NCBI RefSeq assembly: GCF_004011695.2
Contig: NC_082413.1
Location: forward strand, 744,001-808,000
DNA: 64,000 nt
Direction of reading: 5' to 3'
Origin: Ascochyta rabiei
Taxonomy: Eukaryota; Ascomycota; Dothideomycetes; Pleosporales; Didymellaceae
Shown here: positions 21,681 through 34,165 of the stretch, in pieces
Numbering within the stretch: the first letter of the stretch is position 1
Layout: the number at the start of each line of letters is the position of its first letter
Position numbers and translations under genes: made by a program
Notes under the pieces: model-generated
Databases searched by the model: none
Seen by the model: only the letters and a program-made list of their open reading frames with translations
What the model was told of the DNA's origin: nothing

Positions 21681-21745
21681 GCAACAGGCAACGGGCAAAT
21701 TGGCCATGTGTGTTATTACTACGCCTCTTGCCCATTGCCTGTTGC
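21681..21745. repeat. Inverted repeat able to form an 18-bp hairpin
   Basis: The left arm at 21681-21698 (GCAACAGGCAACGGGCAA) and the right arm at 21728-21745 are complementary at 17 of 18 positions, separated by 29 bases. It sits about 250 bp upstream of the PSP1-domain start codon. Confidence 0.85.
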
Positions 21746-24700
21746 CAGTGAAGCCTTCATAACTCATGTGGTTGTTGAGTGGAGGTGTGGATGCTTACTC
21801 ACATAAGGTTGCAGCGAAGCTTGCTGCAAGCTGGGCGGCCTTAAGGGAGCGCTGATTGACAGCCTGGTGGTAGTGGAAGACGAAGAGGGAAAGGGAGTGG
21901 GATCGCACGAAGAGTGAGACAGGAGAAGAGTCCGCGCCAAAGTGGTGACGGTCCGGTGGCAGACTCGTGTCGATAGTCGCTGTATTTTAGGCAGGAGCAG
22001 TCTGCACTGGAGAGGATTGGGGTATTACTGTTGCGCATCTATCAGCTTAACAAAGTACATAGACTTGATGAGGATCAAAAAAGGACGTCGATAGCGGGAC
22101 AAGATATCAATCAGACGTGGTCTTGCGCGGAAATGTGACTCTTGCTTGTTGGTTCACATGCTTGCTAATGTCTGCTGTTGCGCTCGACTTTTTTGGCGTC
22201 GAGCTGAGCAGGCTCGCCACGACCCCTCAACGACGCAAAAGCGCAGCACGGATAAGGCATCAGACACCCTGTCAAAAAGCAAAAGAAACATCAAGCGAGT
22301 TATCCAGCGCACATCGAGTGTGACCTTGAAGAAGATGGCGGCAAAACACGTGTTTGCACCGCACAAAACTTTGCGCTGCCGCCCTCGCACGCCAGCGCAG
22401 CCAAAGGACATCCAAGATGCCACGCTGCGATGATAGGAGAAAGGAAGATACTGGGACTGTAGTAGAGACAAGAGAACGGAGCCTGCTTACCTAGATAACA
22501 GATGAGCGTCTACCAAAATTACGCGACGGCGGGTATCGATGTACAACACGATCTATCAAGTGGGTCGGCAATATATGCTGTATGGACTGTCAGCATTGCC
22601 AGTCTAACCACTGCAGCATGCGCAAGACAAGGCAGAACGGTGAAGCTGTAATCAACCGCCAGCAAGGGTACAGCAGCTCGAGAACACCGCCGGTAGATAC
22701 ATACCAGACAATCTATCCCACGAAGGTACTTGTAACCTCTAAGCAATCAGACCTGTCTGAAAAGCAACTGGGTCACAGTAAGCTTCGACCAACACGGTGT
22801 GACGACGTGCCAGAATCCGGGACGGCAACAGCATACCTCAAAACGTACACGAACGAGCGCCGAACACTTGCCCAGTCTATCCCTACTTTTTCTTGCGGAG
22901 AACTTTGGAAGACGAGACGATACTCTATGGCATCAGCCGCCGCATGGAATCACACAAGCCTACAATCGGCGAGGAAGTTTCGCAGCTGGAGAATGTGGGG
23001 AAGCGCCACGTTCTAACCTAAGGCCAGTGTTGAAGGGAGGAACACGCGACCACTAGAGCGAGCACATCATCGCCCTGTGCCTCGAGCGATGAGGAAGACA
23101 ATATAAACCAAAGGCTTCGACGTCCGCAGTGGCCAGGCTGGCGACAGGAGGTCCCCTTCTTGGCACTGGTTCGAAACGGTTGAGATCGGAGTCGCGGCAG
23201 ACACCCTGAAGCTCCCCGCGCTCTGGCAGATCAGGAGACAGGCCGATAGGGTCGTGGTGCGATCGGCGTACGGTGATCCAAAACAGACGAAGAAGGGATT
23301 CTAGATCGGCGAGAAGAGGTTTTCTGGAGGTAAGACACCTGTTGCGAAGGAGCGGGCAGAAGTCAGAAACACGCAGACATTCAACGCCTTTGAGGCATCT
23401 GCAAACTCGCACGGCTGGGTTCAAGGATCAGGGGCTCTGGGTGGCAGATGCGCGACGAAATGCGGAGACGGCCAGACCGACTGAGGCTAGCCCTGTGTCT
23501 TCCAGGCGAACACCTTCAAATTGCTGCGCTGTTGGGGGGTAGCGAAGCCGCGGGACAGGGAGGTACCATCGAATCATCGGTTGCTTGTCACACGTCCCGC
23601 AGCACCCCTCGAAGCACCTCGTTTTCCTCTTCTTCATCCAAAAGTCATCGCTTCCGTCCCTGTTCATCGGCGTAGAGGAGATAAGCTTTGGTACGCATAG
23701 AGTCGACGACCCCTCTCTCGTCTCAATCAGACTCAGAAGGCCCCGCCGGTCGGCTTTTGTCCGTTTCCAAGGCTTTGATTTCGCTGCACGCCGTCCTGCT
23801 TCCCTTCAAGCGCCATCATTCACGACCCCGCGCAGCCTGGTAGCAGCGGAGATCCAACCAGGAAGCCCGCCAACTCTCGAGCGGCAGGAATAATGTCACG
23901 CGCCATGCAATCAACCTAGTACGGACACCAGACCCCTTAGCTCTCAATGCTGCTCGATGCTGCTCCTCGTGCGCATCGCTCCACGAAAGATCTAGTAACA
24001 TGTTACATGCAGCATACGGTGTTCTCTCATTTGACGACACTCATTCGTATGACCAAACGGTGCCTGAAGCTAGCACCGGACGATGCTGCACATCAATGCT
24101 CCTGAGATGGTTCGCGAGAGCTTCACGAACCGTGATCTTTTGGGTTTCACAGTGTGCCCCTATGCTGGTGTCAAGCACATGAGCACGACATGTTCGCTGG
24201 ATGCGATTGGAACTCGACAGGTCAGTCTTTGATTGGAATGTTGCCAACCCCGCATTTCCCAGCAGACGCGTCGAGGTTCAATATCCACACCCAAGCTTTT
24301 ACGGCAGTTCCAGTGAGCAGTGTGCCCGCTCGGGTGGCTGACGCCAAGCTGCAAAATGGACATGGTTCCTACCAAACCACCACTGGTCTTTGCACATGAG
24401 CATGTTCGTGTTTCTAGTCTGTGCTCAAGGGAAAGATGTGCAGTCGATTGCTGTGCGAGCAAAGACGGAGACGTATTACACCCAGGAGTATGACAGTAAG
24501 TGCATACTCTGTTACTGTTCGCTTGTGTATATTTGTCCTTTCAGGCCTGTCGAGGCGTCTGTCCCTTCACCGATTGAGGACGCTTCTGATATGCAGGACG
24601 GGTCGAGAGGTTCAGGTCGGCATCTTGTCCCGCCGTAGCCCTGGCTTGGCTTCAGCAGTTGCTTACGGTGGCGTAATTGCATCTGGGCCCCACACATTTG

Positions 24701-24827
24701 CCATGGTCCTTTCTGCTGCATCGAACAGTGGTCTGCGAAACATAGCCTGGATCGTCGGTGAAGGCAGGTGATGCTGACGCACCCAAAGTCGTCGGCAACA
24801 CTACAAGCTCCCGTCATGAAATCCTTC

Positions 24828-24863
24828 CTTCTTCTTCTTCTTCTTCTTCTTCTTCTTCTTCTG
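24828..24863. repeat. CTT trinucleotide microsatellite
   Basis: Eleven or so tandem CTT units, not in a recognised gene. Confidence 0.93.
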
Positions 24864-26601
24864 CTTTCTATTCAATGTCAGCGTTGTTGACGGGCTTCTA
24901 GCATACCGAAGAGGCTCAATGTCAGGTCGAATCCGATAAGCTTCCTCGAATAGACTGGGAGCGCTGGGCACGCACTGAAACTGTTCAGAGGAAGAACCTG
25001 TTTGATGTCATGTTTGCTCCTGCATTTGTCGACCGCGAGCAGAGGACTGCGAGAGGGCCAAGAACGGAGAAGCTGTGTTATCTCGATTGAGATACACAAT
25101 GTAGCCATGTGCTTGAGCTAAACGCACTGGTGCTATGCACAATCTCGCTAAGAAGACATCGACCAGCAAACGAAACCCATCTGGTTTTTAAACCCGCCAC
25201 AAACCCTTGTACGAAGTTGTGGCTAAAAGGTTTACAACGTCACATCTCCGGCTACGTCGTTATCGCATTGCTTTGGGCCGATGGTAATGTATCGGGCGTT
25301 ACCATCCGGGTCATGTCTAAAGATTCGACTACTTGACTGTTGTTGACATGAAGCAAAAACAGAAGGCCGTAGTCATCCTGCAATACACGACGAACTGTTT
25401 GAAAGCAACGGGTTTATGTACTTTCTCTCACCCGACCTTCATACAGTCTCCCAAAGCCCCACATTGGTATGGGAGGCTGTAGATGAACTGCTCTGCAGCC
25501 ATCAAGACGTCGAAGATCAATGTGTGGCTCGATCCTCCTGTCTCGACAGTGATGGGTCGCTCACACCCCGCCTTCAAAAGTCGCTTAGACCGAGACTCAT
25601 GTCTTCGCAATACAGATACGGGCTGGATATACATAGTAGAATCACAGGCATTGACTATTTCCTTCCCACAAATGCAGGTCAGATGGAATAGAGCTGCACA
25701 GGATTCGATGAAGCAGAGTGCGCTATGTAGCGCCACAACAATATGATGCTTGAAGCCCCGAGACCCTGGCTCCTCACGATCTGAAGCGTCGCCGGCGCAT
25801 GACTCTTCAGCCTCTCACAGCGCCGTGCGCACACTACAGATTGCCGAAGGCTGATACCCGCGGACAACGTGATGACGATCACACAAACCTTGAGCAAACA
25901 AAACCTCTCGATGACTCTAACACCCCTCTCAAATCCAGAACTGTTCAGCTTCCCTAACAGTCTGGAATGTCGAAAGAGGTCATAGAACAGTTAAACAGCT
26001 CGTCTGACGTAGGCGCTTGCAGTAGCTTGCTCGGAGAAAACCATAGTTCTGTGTTGTGATGTGAGCAAAGGCGTCGTTCTCTGGCCGCTGCAGGGCTGCT
26101 AACGTTGCCGATCACCCTGCTTGAGTTTGCATCATCAGTCGCTCCCACTCAAACAGCCATGTACCTGCCACATATGCACCAGCCACTCAAGTGAAAGGAC
26201 ATGCAGCTCGAAGGCGCCTCTTTGCAGTTGAAACACATGCACAGCAGCCTATGCTCGCTTTGCGCGGATCATTGGAATCCATCTGATGGTCACGAAACTC
26301 TGATCGGCGTCAAGCGCCCAGGTAACCCCCGATCCGGGAGAGGCGGCGCAAATTTGGCGTAGAAGCTCGGGCATGACGTATACTCACCAACCAGTCGTTC
26401 TCTCTCTCGATGACGAAGGAAGCCGCAACTCCCGCTAATGTTATATCAGCGCAGCTCCCCCGGTCGATCACCGTTCACCAGCCTCCTACATTCACACAAA
26501 GCCCCAGACTCCACATCCATCTATCCGTTTCAGAGGACATAGAGTCTTTGTTCGTTGCACATCACAAAACCCACTTCCTCAGTCACATCACATAACTCAA
26601 A

Positions 26602-27213
26602 ATGGTTTCGAAAGTATTGGGTATGGGCCTCCGCGCCTTCCAGGTATGTGCATCTCCATCGAACCATTTGCTTCGCTAACAAGATCACAGCTTCTCTGTG
26701 CTGTCATTGTCACGGCTATGGCCGGTAACAACATCGCACGCGCGACTAACGGCACCTCCTCGATCATCAACTACACACTATTCGTTGGTGTATGGTGGCT
26801 CTTCACACTGCTGTATTTCCTCCCCACAGCCTTCATCGACAAGTTCGCCATCCCCATCGTCGATATGATCATGGATGGTTTGAGCGTACTGTTCGGTTTC
26901 TGCGCTGCTGTTGCGCTCCCTGCCTACCTTGGTGCCCACAGCTGCTCGAACAGGGTACGTTATTCTTGTAACAAGCTGCTGTGCATTTATTCTGACACGC
27001 TGGTAGAACTACACTGCCCACAACAGTGTCACCAACAGCTCGCCCGATCTTGAGCAGAACTGCCGCCAGGCACAGACCGCGACTGCCTTCCTGTGGTTTG
27101 GCTGGGCGGCATTCGTCGCCACCCTCATCTTCTCTGCCATGGCTGGCAAGGGCAGCGGCGCCAACCTCCGGGGTGGAATCCGCCGTGGTGGACCTTCTAT
27201 GAGCCAGGTCTAG
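26602..27213 (+). CDS. MARVEL-domain four-helix membrane protein
   Basis: Three exons, 26602-26643, 26691-26954 and 27007-27213, with introns of 47 bp and 52 bp, give 170 aa. The ATG at 26602 opens a 14-codon exon (MVSKVLGMGLRAFQ) that continues in phase into LLCAVIVTAMAGNNIA. Four hydrophobic segments are seen at about residues 12-28, 41-62, 78-98 and 128-146. A Cys/Asn-containing loop (SCSNRNYTAHNSVTN) lies between the third and fourth, and a basic C-terminus (RGGIRRGGPSMSQV) follows. The layout is that of fungal MARVEL proteins of the Nce102/Fhn1 type, which organise plasma-membrane eisosome domains; assignment to a particular member is not possible. The gene follows a 5 kb gene-free stretch. 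Confidence 0.85.
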
Positions 27214-28120
27214 GAAGCCAGCACCTGTAATATTTACTCTGATTCATCGTGGAACACGCGGACAGATTGCAGCGGTGTATAGCACCTGGATCAACGCGGA
27301 ACCTGCGATGAACGAGATTCAGACTAGGTTGTGCTATGGTTCGCACCTTGTACATATATAATATTGTTGGTGGACATGATAAACACCGCGCAAGACGCGG
27401 AATGCGGATGATTGGGTATAGGTAATGCGCAAGAGCACATTGGGTATTTCTATGGCGTTTGGCGAGTTCAGTGGCCGTTGAATACTACGACTGACATGAA
27501 TTTACGACTGATTTTAAATATCGGCGCTCCTATTTTTTTATTATCTCATTTGGCTATGCTGAGACTAGATTTCATTCAAAGTTGGCGCCCAAATGCAGTT
27601 TGGGCTTATGTCGCGTCATGGGGAGCTCTTCAGCACTAAGCTCTAGAGCATCACTGGTGGGTGGCAGCGAGGCATGCTGGTCTACTGGCTTGTGGGTAGT
27701 GAATGGGAAGGTTAAGATGGCCTTGTCGGAAAGAGTGTTTGTAAGCCACGCACGACCAGACAAAAAATACAACAACAACAACATCAACATCAATATCATA
27801 GCTCAGCAGTCGTCTGCACAAAACGAATGGGGTGAGGCTGTTGTAGCGTGCTAGTCCGGCTTGGCGGGCGCACGGACATGTTTGGACGTGGATAGTAGAT
27901 GTAAACAACACCATCGCTCCTGCACTGCTACGATCCCCGGCCGACGCACGCATTGAACTTTGGCACAGTTATTCTTCACTAACACCGCCTCAAATCGACA
28001 TGTTGAGCTAGCTTCGGACCGTAGCAGCCTTTCCTGTCTTGTATCGACCTCCCGCGACGCGTGTTCACCATCCTCGACCGTCACACATCATTGCCGCCGC
28101 ACACAGCTACCAAACTCGAT
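27214..28120. other. Intergenic gap upstream of INCENP
   Basis: About 900 bp between two plus-strand genes. I see no further gene. The only notable motif is an ACGCGT box at 28057-28062, listed separately. Confidence 0.5.
28057..28062. promoter_or_regulatory. ACGCGT (MluI cell-cycle box) upstream of INCENP
   Basis: A perfect ACGCGT lies 59 bp before the INCENP start codon. In yeasts this is the MBF site of G1/S genes. The hexamer also occurs elsewhere in this window, so it is only a candidate. Confidence 0.3.
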
Positions 28121-31100
28121 ATGACGGCTGCCCGTAGCAAGGTACCCGCCATTGGGTCAGCGCAATGGATTCTCGAGGAGCGACATCAGTCAAACGATCT
28201 CGTGTCGCAAGAACTAGAGGATTTTGGCTTCTCTGTGCGCAACGAGTTGGAATGGCTTAATGAGCATATGACGGAAATTTTCGCCGAGGATGGACAGTAT
28301 GTCGCGCACTGCACATGCACTTGTGAATGGTACTAACACTGCGACAGGCACAACCTAGATGTCTTCAAGACGCCTGGGAAACTACGCGGCAAGACGCCTC
28401 ACACAACACGCAAGAGGACCGTTGCCGAACCGCGCCAGGTGCGCATGAAAACCCTCGATACACCTATATACGCTAACTGAGAACAGCCTCTGGCAAACCT
28501 TTTTGCAGCAGACCTACAACAGCGCACAACTCCTGCCGAGCAGAGCCTACGAGAGATCGTCCAGAGGAGCACGGTCAAGTCGAAATTCCTCATCGCCGAA
28601 GACACCGAGAACGAAGCCCCTGTCCAGTCTCCAACCCCACCTACACCCGTAGCGCGTCAGCTTTTCTCCAAAACATCGAGCAATGGCAAAGACACTGCAG
28701 TCGACAGCTTCGACCACGAGCTTTCCGATGAGCGCTCGCCGCCGCCGCAGCCAGCCCCAGCTCAATGGGCATCTTTCGAAACACAAGACACTGCGTTCAG
28801 CTCACAAGCCGACGATGTCTTCTCACCACCACGTACGCAAACCACACAAGCAACGCAGTCTTTCAGACAGTCAATGCGAGATGAAGATGAAGAAGAGTTC
28901 GGGGGAAAGGACGTGCCTGAGGATTCATTTGTCTCCGCGAACGACGCCTTTGGTAGCAAAAACGCGTCAAAAGAAGATCTACGCGAACAAGCCGAACTTA
29001 ATGACGCACTTCTAGACGAAGATTTCCAGGAAGATCTTCGAACGGAAAGCAGGGGGACTGTCGTTCATCACGAAATTGACATTGCAGAGAACGATGACGA
29101 AGGAGAAGTTGAAGATATGCAGAATATCTCAGATTTCCCGAGATCTCCTCGTGTCATATCCGACTCCTACAGCATAGGTGCTGAGACACAACAAGCCTTC
29201 GACACTGCGAATCGACGGGCCCACGCGCCTGAGCCTAAGGTGCTCTTTGACCCTACAGAAATCGGTTACTCCAATACACCATTCGGCCCTCCTCCAATAT
29301 CCCCCAAGCCCATCGAGCACGACAATACCATGGTACATCATGATGTCGATGACGAGATGGAAGTCGACGATGAGCCCACACCCTCAGAGAAATCAAGCCC
29401 TGTGAAGCCGCTAGTTAGAAAGAGCAGTCTCACTTTCGCCTGTTTGCCTGCGCGTGAGCCAATCCTCTCCAAGAAGAGCATGGGACGAACAAGCCAGATC
29501 AGGCACACGGGGGGCAAGAGTCTGGGAGGTTCACAGATTGTGCAGCCAGTGGAGTCTCAACATGATGTTTCTATAGACATGGAGGAGGACCGACCTATTT
29601 TGCAACGCGAGGGTTCCGAAACAACAAAGACTCACAACAAGACATCTACCCAACGCCTATTTGAGCGTTTTCAGATGCTCGAGCAGCACGCGCCACCAAA
29701 ACGAATAAGCCAAAACATATTTTCGCAATCCTCCCGACCCTCCGCCTATCCTACTACCGCCTCGCAGCCGAAGGAAGTTATACCGCCCGCACAGACATCG
29801 CAGTCTCAGCCCACATACCCCACTCTTCCAGCAGCTGAGCTCGAGACGGATGAGCCCGAAGCGGAAGACGATGATGATTCATGGATTGCGGCGCCTGCCC
29901 GGCCAGTAGTGTCTGCTGCCAACCCTGTCAGGCCCCCAATCAACAAGAGCCACAATGTGGCTACTCATTCCTCGCCGTATAAGCTGAAGCCTTCGCCAAT
30001 CAAGCTGGTGTCGACATCCAATCATGATTTCTCAGCAGCTGCGGACTCGACCACCCCGGTTGGCTCCCCAGCTGGTAAGAAATACATGGATGCCCCTCTC
30101 AGTGCTTCAAAGGCTAAGTTCTACTCAGCTCTTCGCGCGGCAAAGGATAAGCTCATTGGTTCTACTACCGCAAGTGCACAAGTGAAGCTTGACGCTCTTT
30201 CATCAAGCCCTATGCGCCAGAAATTGCAAGCAGCACCATCGTCAGACGATCTTTCTAGCAGTCCCAAGAGGTTAGAGAGGCCAATTTCGATTTTCTCTCA
30301 CATGCGGTCGCCGTCAAAGGATTCTATCAAGTCTGCCAAGTCCACTAAATCTGCTAAATCTGCGAAATCAGATAAAACTGCTGAGTCCTCGGGTAGTCCA
30401 ACGAAAGAGGCCAGTCGAAAGACACGCAGCTCGACTGAGCGTGAGAAGGCGAAGGAAAGGGATACACGGGAAAAGGAGATGCTCCAGAAGCAACAGAGCG
30501 AGGACAGGCTCAGGGAGATGCGCGAAAAGGAACAAACCAAGGCCGCAGCATACCACAAGAAGGCCACGGCGGCGGCGATTGCGAAAACCCCTTCCCAGAT
30601 GTCGTCTCAGACCAGCCTCAAACCGGCTCCCCCGATCAATACAGTACCCAAGGCAGCATCTCGACCTGATTCTATCAAGGTGAACTCGGCTCCTAAGGAG
30701 CAAGGTACTGATTCGGCTGATGAGATGCCACCCCCGCCTCCACCAAAGAGCTTGCTACCCACATTCCCAACAACGAAAGTCCGGCCGCCTAAGAAGCTCG
30801 TCAAGCCGAGTAGCAAAGATGCACTTATGAAACCGCAAGAGCCCCAGAAGATCTTCATCAAGAATCAATACGCCCGAGCACCACCTCCAGCTGCCCGTCC
30901 GGCTCCAGTGACGACGAAATCGACCGGCCCTTCGACACTTGGAAAGTCCACATCATCAAGGCCTACAGCAGCTACACTGACAAGGCCTGGCACTGCGATG
31001 GCGAATAAGGTTGCACCATCCACGAAGTCGGCTCCCAACACAATGAAGGCACCTCCGCCTAAGATGACCCGACCGCAACCGCAGGCTAGCACAAGCTTCG

Positions 31101-31777
31101 AGAAGCCAAAGCCCCAAGCATCCCAGCCTCGTGCGGACCTTGCAGCTGCTAGGGTACCTACAACCCTGAGAACCGTCCAGGATGCAAACTCGATTCGCGT
31201 TCCTCCGGTCAACACAGCCAAACCCCCCAAGCGCGCCCTTGAGAATGACACAGAGACCATCCAACGCCCGCCCAAGCGGCCATCTCAACTAAAGCAGAAC
31301 CCCATCACACCCGGCCATCCTTCTCAATACGCCAAGGGGAAGATCCCCGGTCTGGACTCTGCACGAGCATCGTCTTCTAAGCCTATACAACCGTCACTCC
31401 AATACCCCAATGGCGATGATATAAAGCTGCCCGAAATCATGACTGACTCTGAAGACGAAGACTCGGACAACGAGTTTGAGCAGCCGTCGTGGGTCAACAC
31501 ACCGAATCTGCGCGAAATGCTGTCCACACAACAATTGATGGATCCTGAAGCTATCTTCGGTCCAATTGCGCCGCTGAATATGGAACAAGTCTTCCCGAAT
31601 AAGGAGAGGCATAAAAGGTTCCGTGAGAGAACAAGTTCAGCATACTGGGTACATGATCAGGTCACGGATGAGGAGAAAAGGAAGGAAAGAGAGGCGAGGG
31701 AGAGACTGGTGCGCGAAGGCGCGTGGACATATAACCCTTCTCCAAGACCTACTCCGAGAGCAGGTCCGAGTCACTAA
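28121..31777 (+). CDS. SLI15: INCENP/Sli15-type inner centromere protein
   Basis: Three exons, 28121-28296, 28348-28438 and 28487-31777, with introns of 51 bp (TACTAAC branch site) and 48 bp, give 1185 aa. The N-terminus (ILEERHQSNDLVSQELEDF, then ELEWLNEHMTEIF) fits the fungal INCENP N-terminal helix region that binds survivin and borealin. A long disordered Ser/Thr/Pro-rich middle follows, with a lysine-rich KSAKST repeat (about 30330-30376) and a charged single-helix-like segment (EREKAKERDTREKEMLQKQQ). The IN-box that binds and activates Aurora kinase lies near the C-terminus (FEQPSWVNTPNLREMLSTQQ, then IFGPIAPLNMEQVFP). It is the scaffold of the chromosomal passenger complex at kinetochores and spindle midzone. 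Length is in the upper part of the family's range. The third exon stays open from 28487 without a further intron. Confidence 0.92.
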
Positions 31778-32371
31778 ATGTGGGGCTCACAAAGTTTGTA
31801 CATACGATGTTGCTATTGTTGGTATTGAATGGGCAGTGTCTGTCCAACGACTCAGACGTGTTGCTGTTCCTGCTTTTGGCGTTTTGGTACAGCACAGCAT
31901 CAACCTATGAGGTTGCTTATGATGGCATGGCGTTCTTGATATTACAGCATAGGCTTTCCCATGGACAGCGGCACTCGAATAGAAGAATTTCCAAACGCAT
32001 TGACTTTTAGGTGTTCCCTTAGTTGCAATCACAGTCTCTGCCAATGCTTTCCTTGCGTGCGTTCGCATGTCTTCTTGCAGATGTGACTAGCTCAAGAATA
32101 AAAATTTGGGTGGCTGAGGGGTTGACCCTCTCTGTACCGAACCATGGTCAATCCCGACATCGTGAGTGGAAGTCCACGACAAGACTGGACCCTGGGACGA
32201 GTAAAAGTGCCTCAGAATACGCGCACAAAAGCCCTTTGAATCCCTCATTCTGGAATATATGCTGGCTGGCGCTTTCAGCCTACAACAATAATCGCGCCAA
32301 CACCTTCAGAAAACGCACGCAGCTCCATTCGAGTGTGTGCACATACTTCCACTAATACACATAAATTCAAC
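31778..32371. other. Intergenic gap between INCENP and the 578-aa gene
   Basis: About 590 bp holding the INCENP 3' flank and the promoter of the next gene. Nothing else is recognised. Confidence 0.5.
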
Positions 32372-34165
32372 ATGTCTCAACAAAACTACCGCTCTGGTCA
32401 CCAAAACCACGACGCCCATGAACCACACCTCAACTTAGGAGCCCACGGACACAACATGCCGAGCAAGAGAAGCCCATGTGACGAGATGAACAGCTGTTCG
32501 GAATCCGTCTCAAGTTCGACGTCACTCTATGCCAACCCGCCCTCCCCAGTCCTACATCCAGGCATACACCCACATATTGGGAAGGGCTACACGACTTCTG
32601 AGAGCGTGTCCCCCGCCGTTCGAGCAGCAACTGTTCATTACAACGAAGTCTCTGGGCCTCGATTCGCTGATCGGTATGGTCCGGGGAACTATACATATCA
32701 GGCTTTCCCACCAGTGGAATCCACCTTCGAGTCTTCGGGCCCCAGCTCAACGAACAGTCCATACCGACCGAGAACGCCACCGACAACTCTTTCTCCTCTG
32801 TTACTCGACGCAGTACACCAGCGTCCGCCAGGCCATACACATCCTCTACCCGAACCACTCTCTAAATACTTGAGGGTAGCAAGACCAAATCCTTCAGCTT
32901 CTACTAAACCTAGCCACACGGTGACAGATGCCTCGTCTACAGCCCCCTCCGGGAGTAAAGCGCAGAAGACAGAAAAGGGGAGGAAGAAGAAAGCGCCCAG
33001 AGAGCGCATGAACGAACTGGAGCCTGACATTCTGGAAAGTATCAAACCCGGACACGAAGAAAAGCGAATAACGCAGATCGATCTCCAGGACATGGCTAAG
33101 AAGTTGGAAACGGCTTTCCAAGACCCGAGGATGAACAAGGGTGAGAGTGCGTGCAAGAAGAAGCGACTGGAAAAGAATTGGTGTCATCAACATCTCGAGT
33201 ATGATACCTGCGACACCGAGGGGTGCGAGGGAGGCAATTGGGTTTATCCGTATCCTAGGAGCTCTGTCAAGAAGACAGTGTTGGCACCTAAACCCAAGGC
33301 ATCGAACTCTACAGTCACGCAGACAGCTTCTTCCGTCGCTGCCACACCACCTGCTGTCATTGAAGTGGAAAGCGACGCCACTAAGACCATTCCCGAGAAG
33401 GGATATACTGACTTGAACCGCTTTATCGACCTGAATGGGCGCCAGCATGCGTCGTGGGCTCCCTACAGGCAGAACGACGCACTATGTGGAAACGAGACTG
33501 TTCAACACGATGAGCAGAGGATTGCGTGCGAGCGTACTAGAGAGGCAGCTATCAAATCGGAGGCTAAGTGGCGATTGGAGGCAGACAAGGTCTCCAAGGA
33601 TTTGAAACAGATCGAGAAGAAGGTGCAGGCCAGCTCACCAACAACAGTATGCGGCAAGAAGGGAACGCTGAATCTGGCGCCGAAGAAGGCGTTGGTGAAC
33701 GCCTCATCCGTGAAAGAATCTAATACCTCGGCAAAGATGCTCCATGCCACAGAAAAGACCGGAGGAGCAGTCACATCCTATAGCGCACTTAGGCGGCTTA
33801 TTGAGGGAACGGCAAGGCCCCTGGATGATTCAATACCTGTAAGTGGATGTTGGTCAGCAGCAGCAACGACAGCACAGCAAGCTAACAACACTCAGGACCT
33901 AGATCTGACGATGAAGACGCCACCTTTTGATCCTTTGGTTTCTTCGTTGCCGGGCAAGCAAGCGGCGAAAACCAAGGACGAAATCAAGGCTACAGAAGCG
34001 GTAGGGGTCGCTGCTGAAACACGCACCACAACCTCTAGGCTTGATACCCTTGCCACCAATGCCGAAGCAAATTCAAAGTGGGATGGTACCGAAATGAGTG
34101 AAGATGAGGGCTGGGAGAAGGTGATTGGCGATGATGACAGTGACTGGGAGGTGGTGGGGAAGTAG
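32372..34165 (+). CDS. Unknown Ser/Thr-rich protein with a cysteine island
   Basis: The ATG at 32372 (MSQQNYRSGHQNH) is preferred over upstream in-frame non-ATG codons. The frame is open for 597 aa, but bases 33839-33895 look like a 57-bp intron (GTAAGT donor, GCTAAC branch site, CTCAG acceptor) whose length is a multiple of three. Splicing gives exons 32372-33838 and 33896-34165 and 578 aa, the likelier product. The N-terminal half is disordered. A basic patch (KGRKKKAPRERMNE) precedes a small Cys/His cluster (about residues 270-292: NWCHQHLEYDTCDTEGCEGG). A helical region follows, and the C-terminus is acidic with two similar motifs (GWEKVIGDDD and DWEVVGK). I recognise no family and infer no function. 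Confidence 0.75.
   Translation: MSQQNYRSGHQNHDAHEPHLNLGAHGHNMPSKRSPCDEMNSCSESVSSSTSLYANPPSPVLHPGIHPHIGKGYTTSESVSPAVRAATVHYNEVSGPRFADRYGPGNYTYQAFPPVESTFESSGPSSTNSPYRPRTPPTTLSPLLLDAVHQRPPGHTHPLPEPLSKYLRVARPNPSASTKPSHTVTDASSTAPSGSKAQKTEKGRKKKAPRERMNELEPDILESIKPGHEEKRITQIDLQDMAKKLETAFQDPRMNKGESACKKKRLEKNWCHQHLEYDTCDTEGCEGGNWVYPYPRSSVKKTVLAPKPKASNSTVTQTASSVAATPPAVIEVESDATKTIPEKGYTDLNRFIDLNGRQHASWAPYRQNDALCGNETVQHDEQRIACERTREAAIKSEAKWRLEADKVSKDLKQIEKKVQASSPTTVCGKKGTLNLAPKKALVNASSVKESNTSAKMLHATEKTGGAVTSYSALRRLIEGTARPLDDSIPVSGCWSAAATTAQQANNTQDLDLTMKTPPFDPLVSSLPGKQAAKTKDEIKATEAVGVAAETRTTTSRLDTLATNAEANSKWDGTEMSEDEGWEKVIGDDDSDWEVVGK

Larger units (their letters stand above)
21432..26601. other. 5.2 kb region without recognisable genes
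   Basis: Only short frames with no recognisable product on either strand, even when I tried to join them with plausible introns. It should hold the promoter of the PSP1-domain gene at the left and of the MARVEL gene at the right. Visible structure: an 18-bp inverted repeat (21681-21745) and a CTT microsatellite (24828-24863). A lineage-specific or RNA gene cannot be excluded. Confidence 0.5.

Noticed and set aside
24000..24182. Small plus-strand frame in the 5 kb gene-free region
   Set aside because: No family resemblance, no promoter or splice support; likely a chance frame.
30865..31275. Gly/Val-rich minus-strand frame
   Set aside because: It is a shadow of the Ala/Pro-rich INCENP coding strand.
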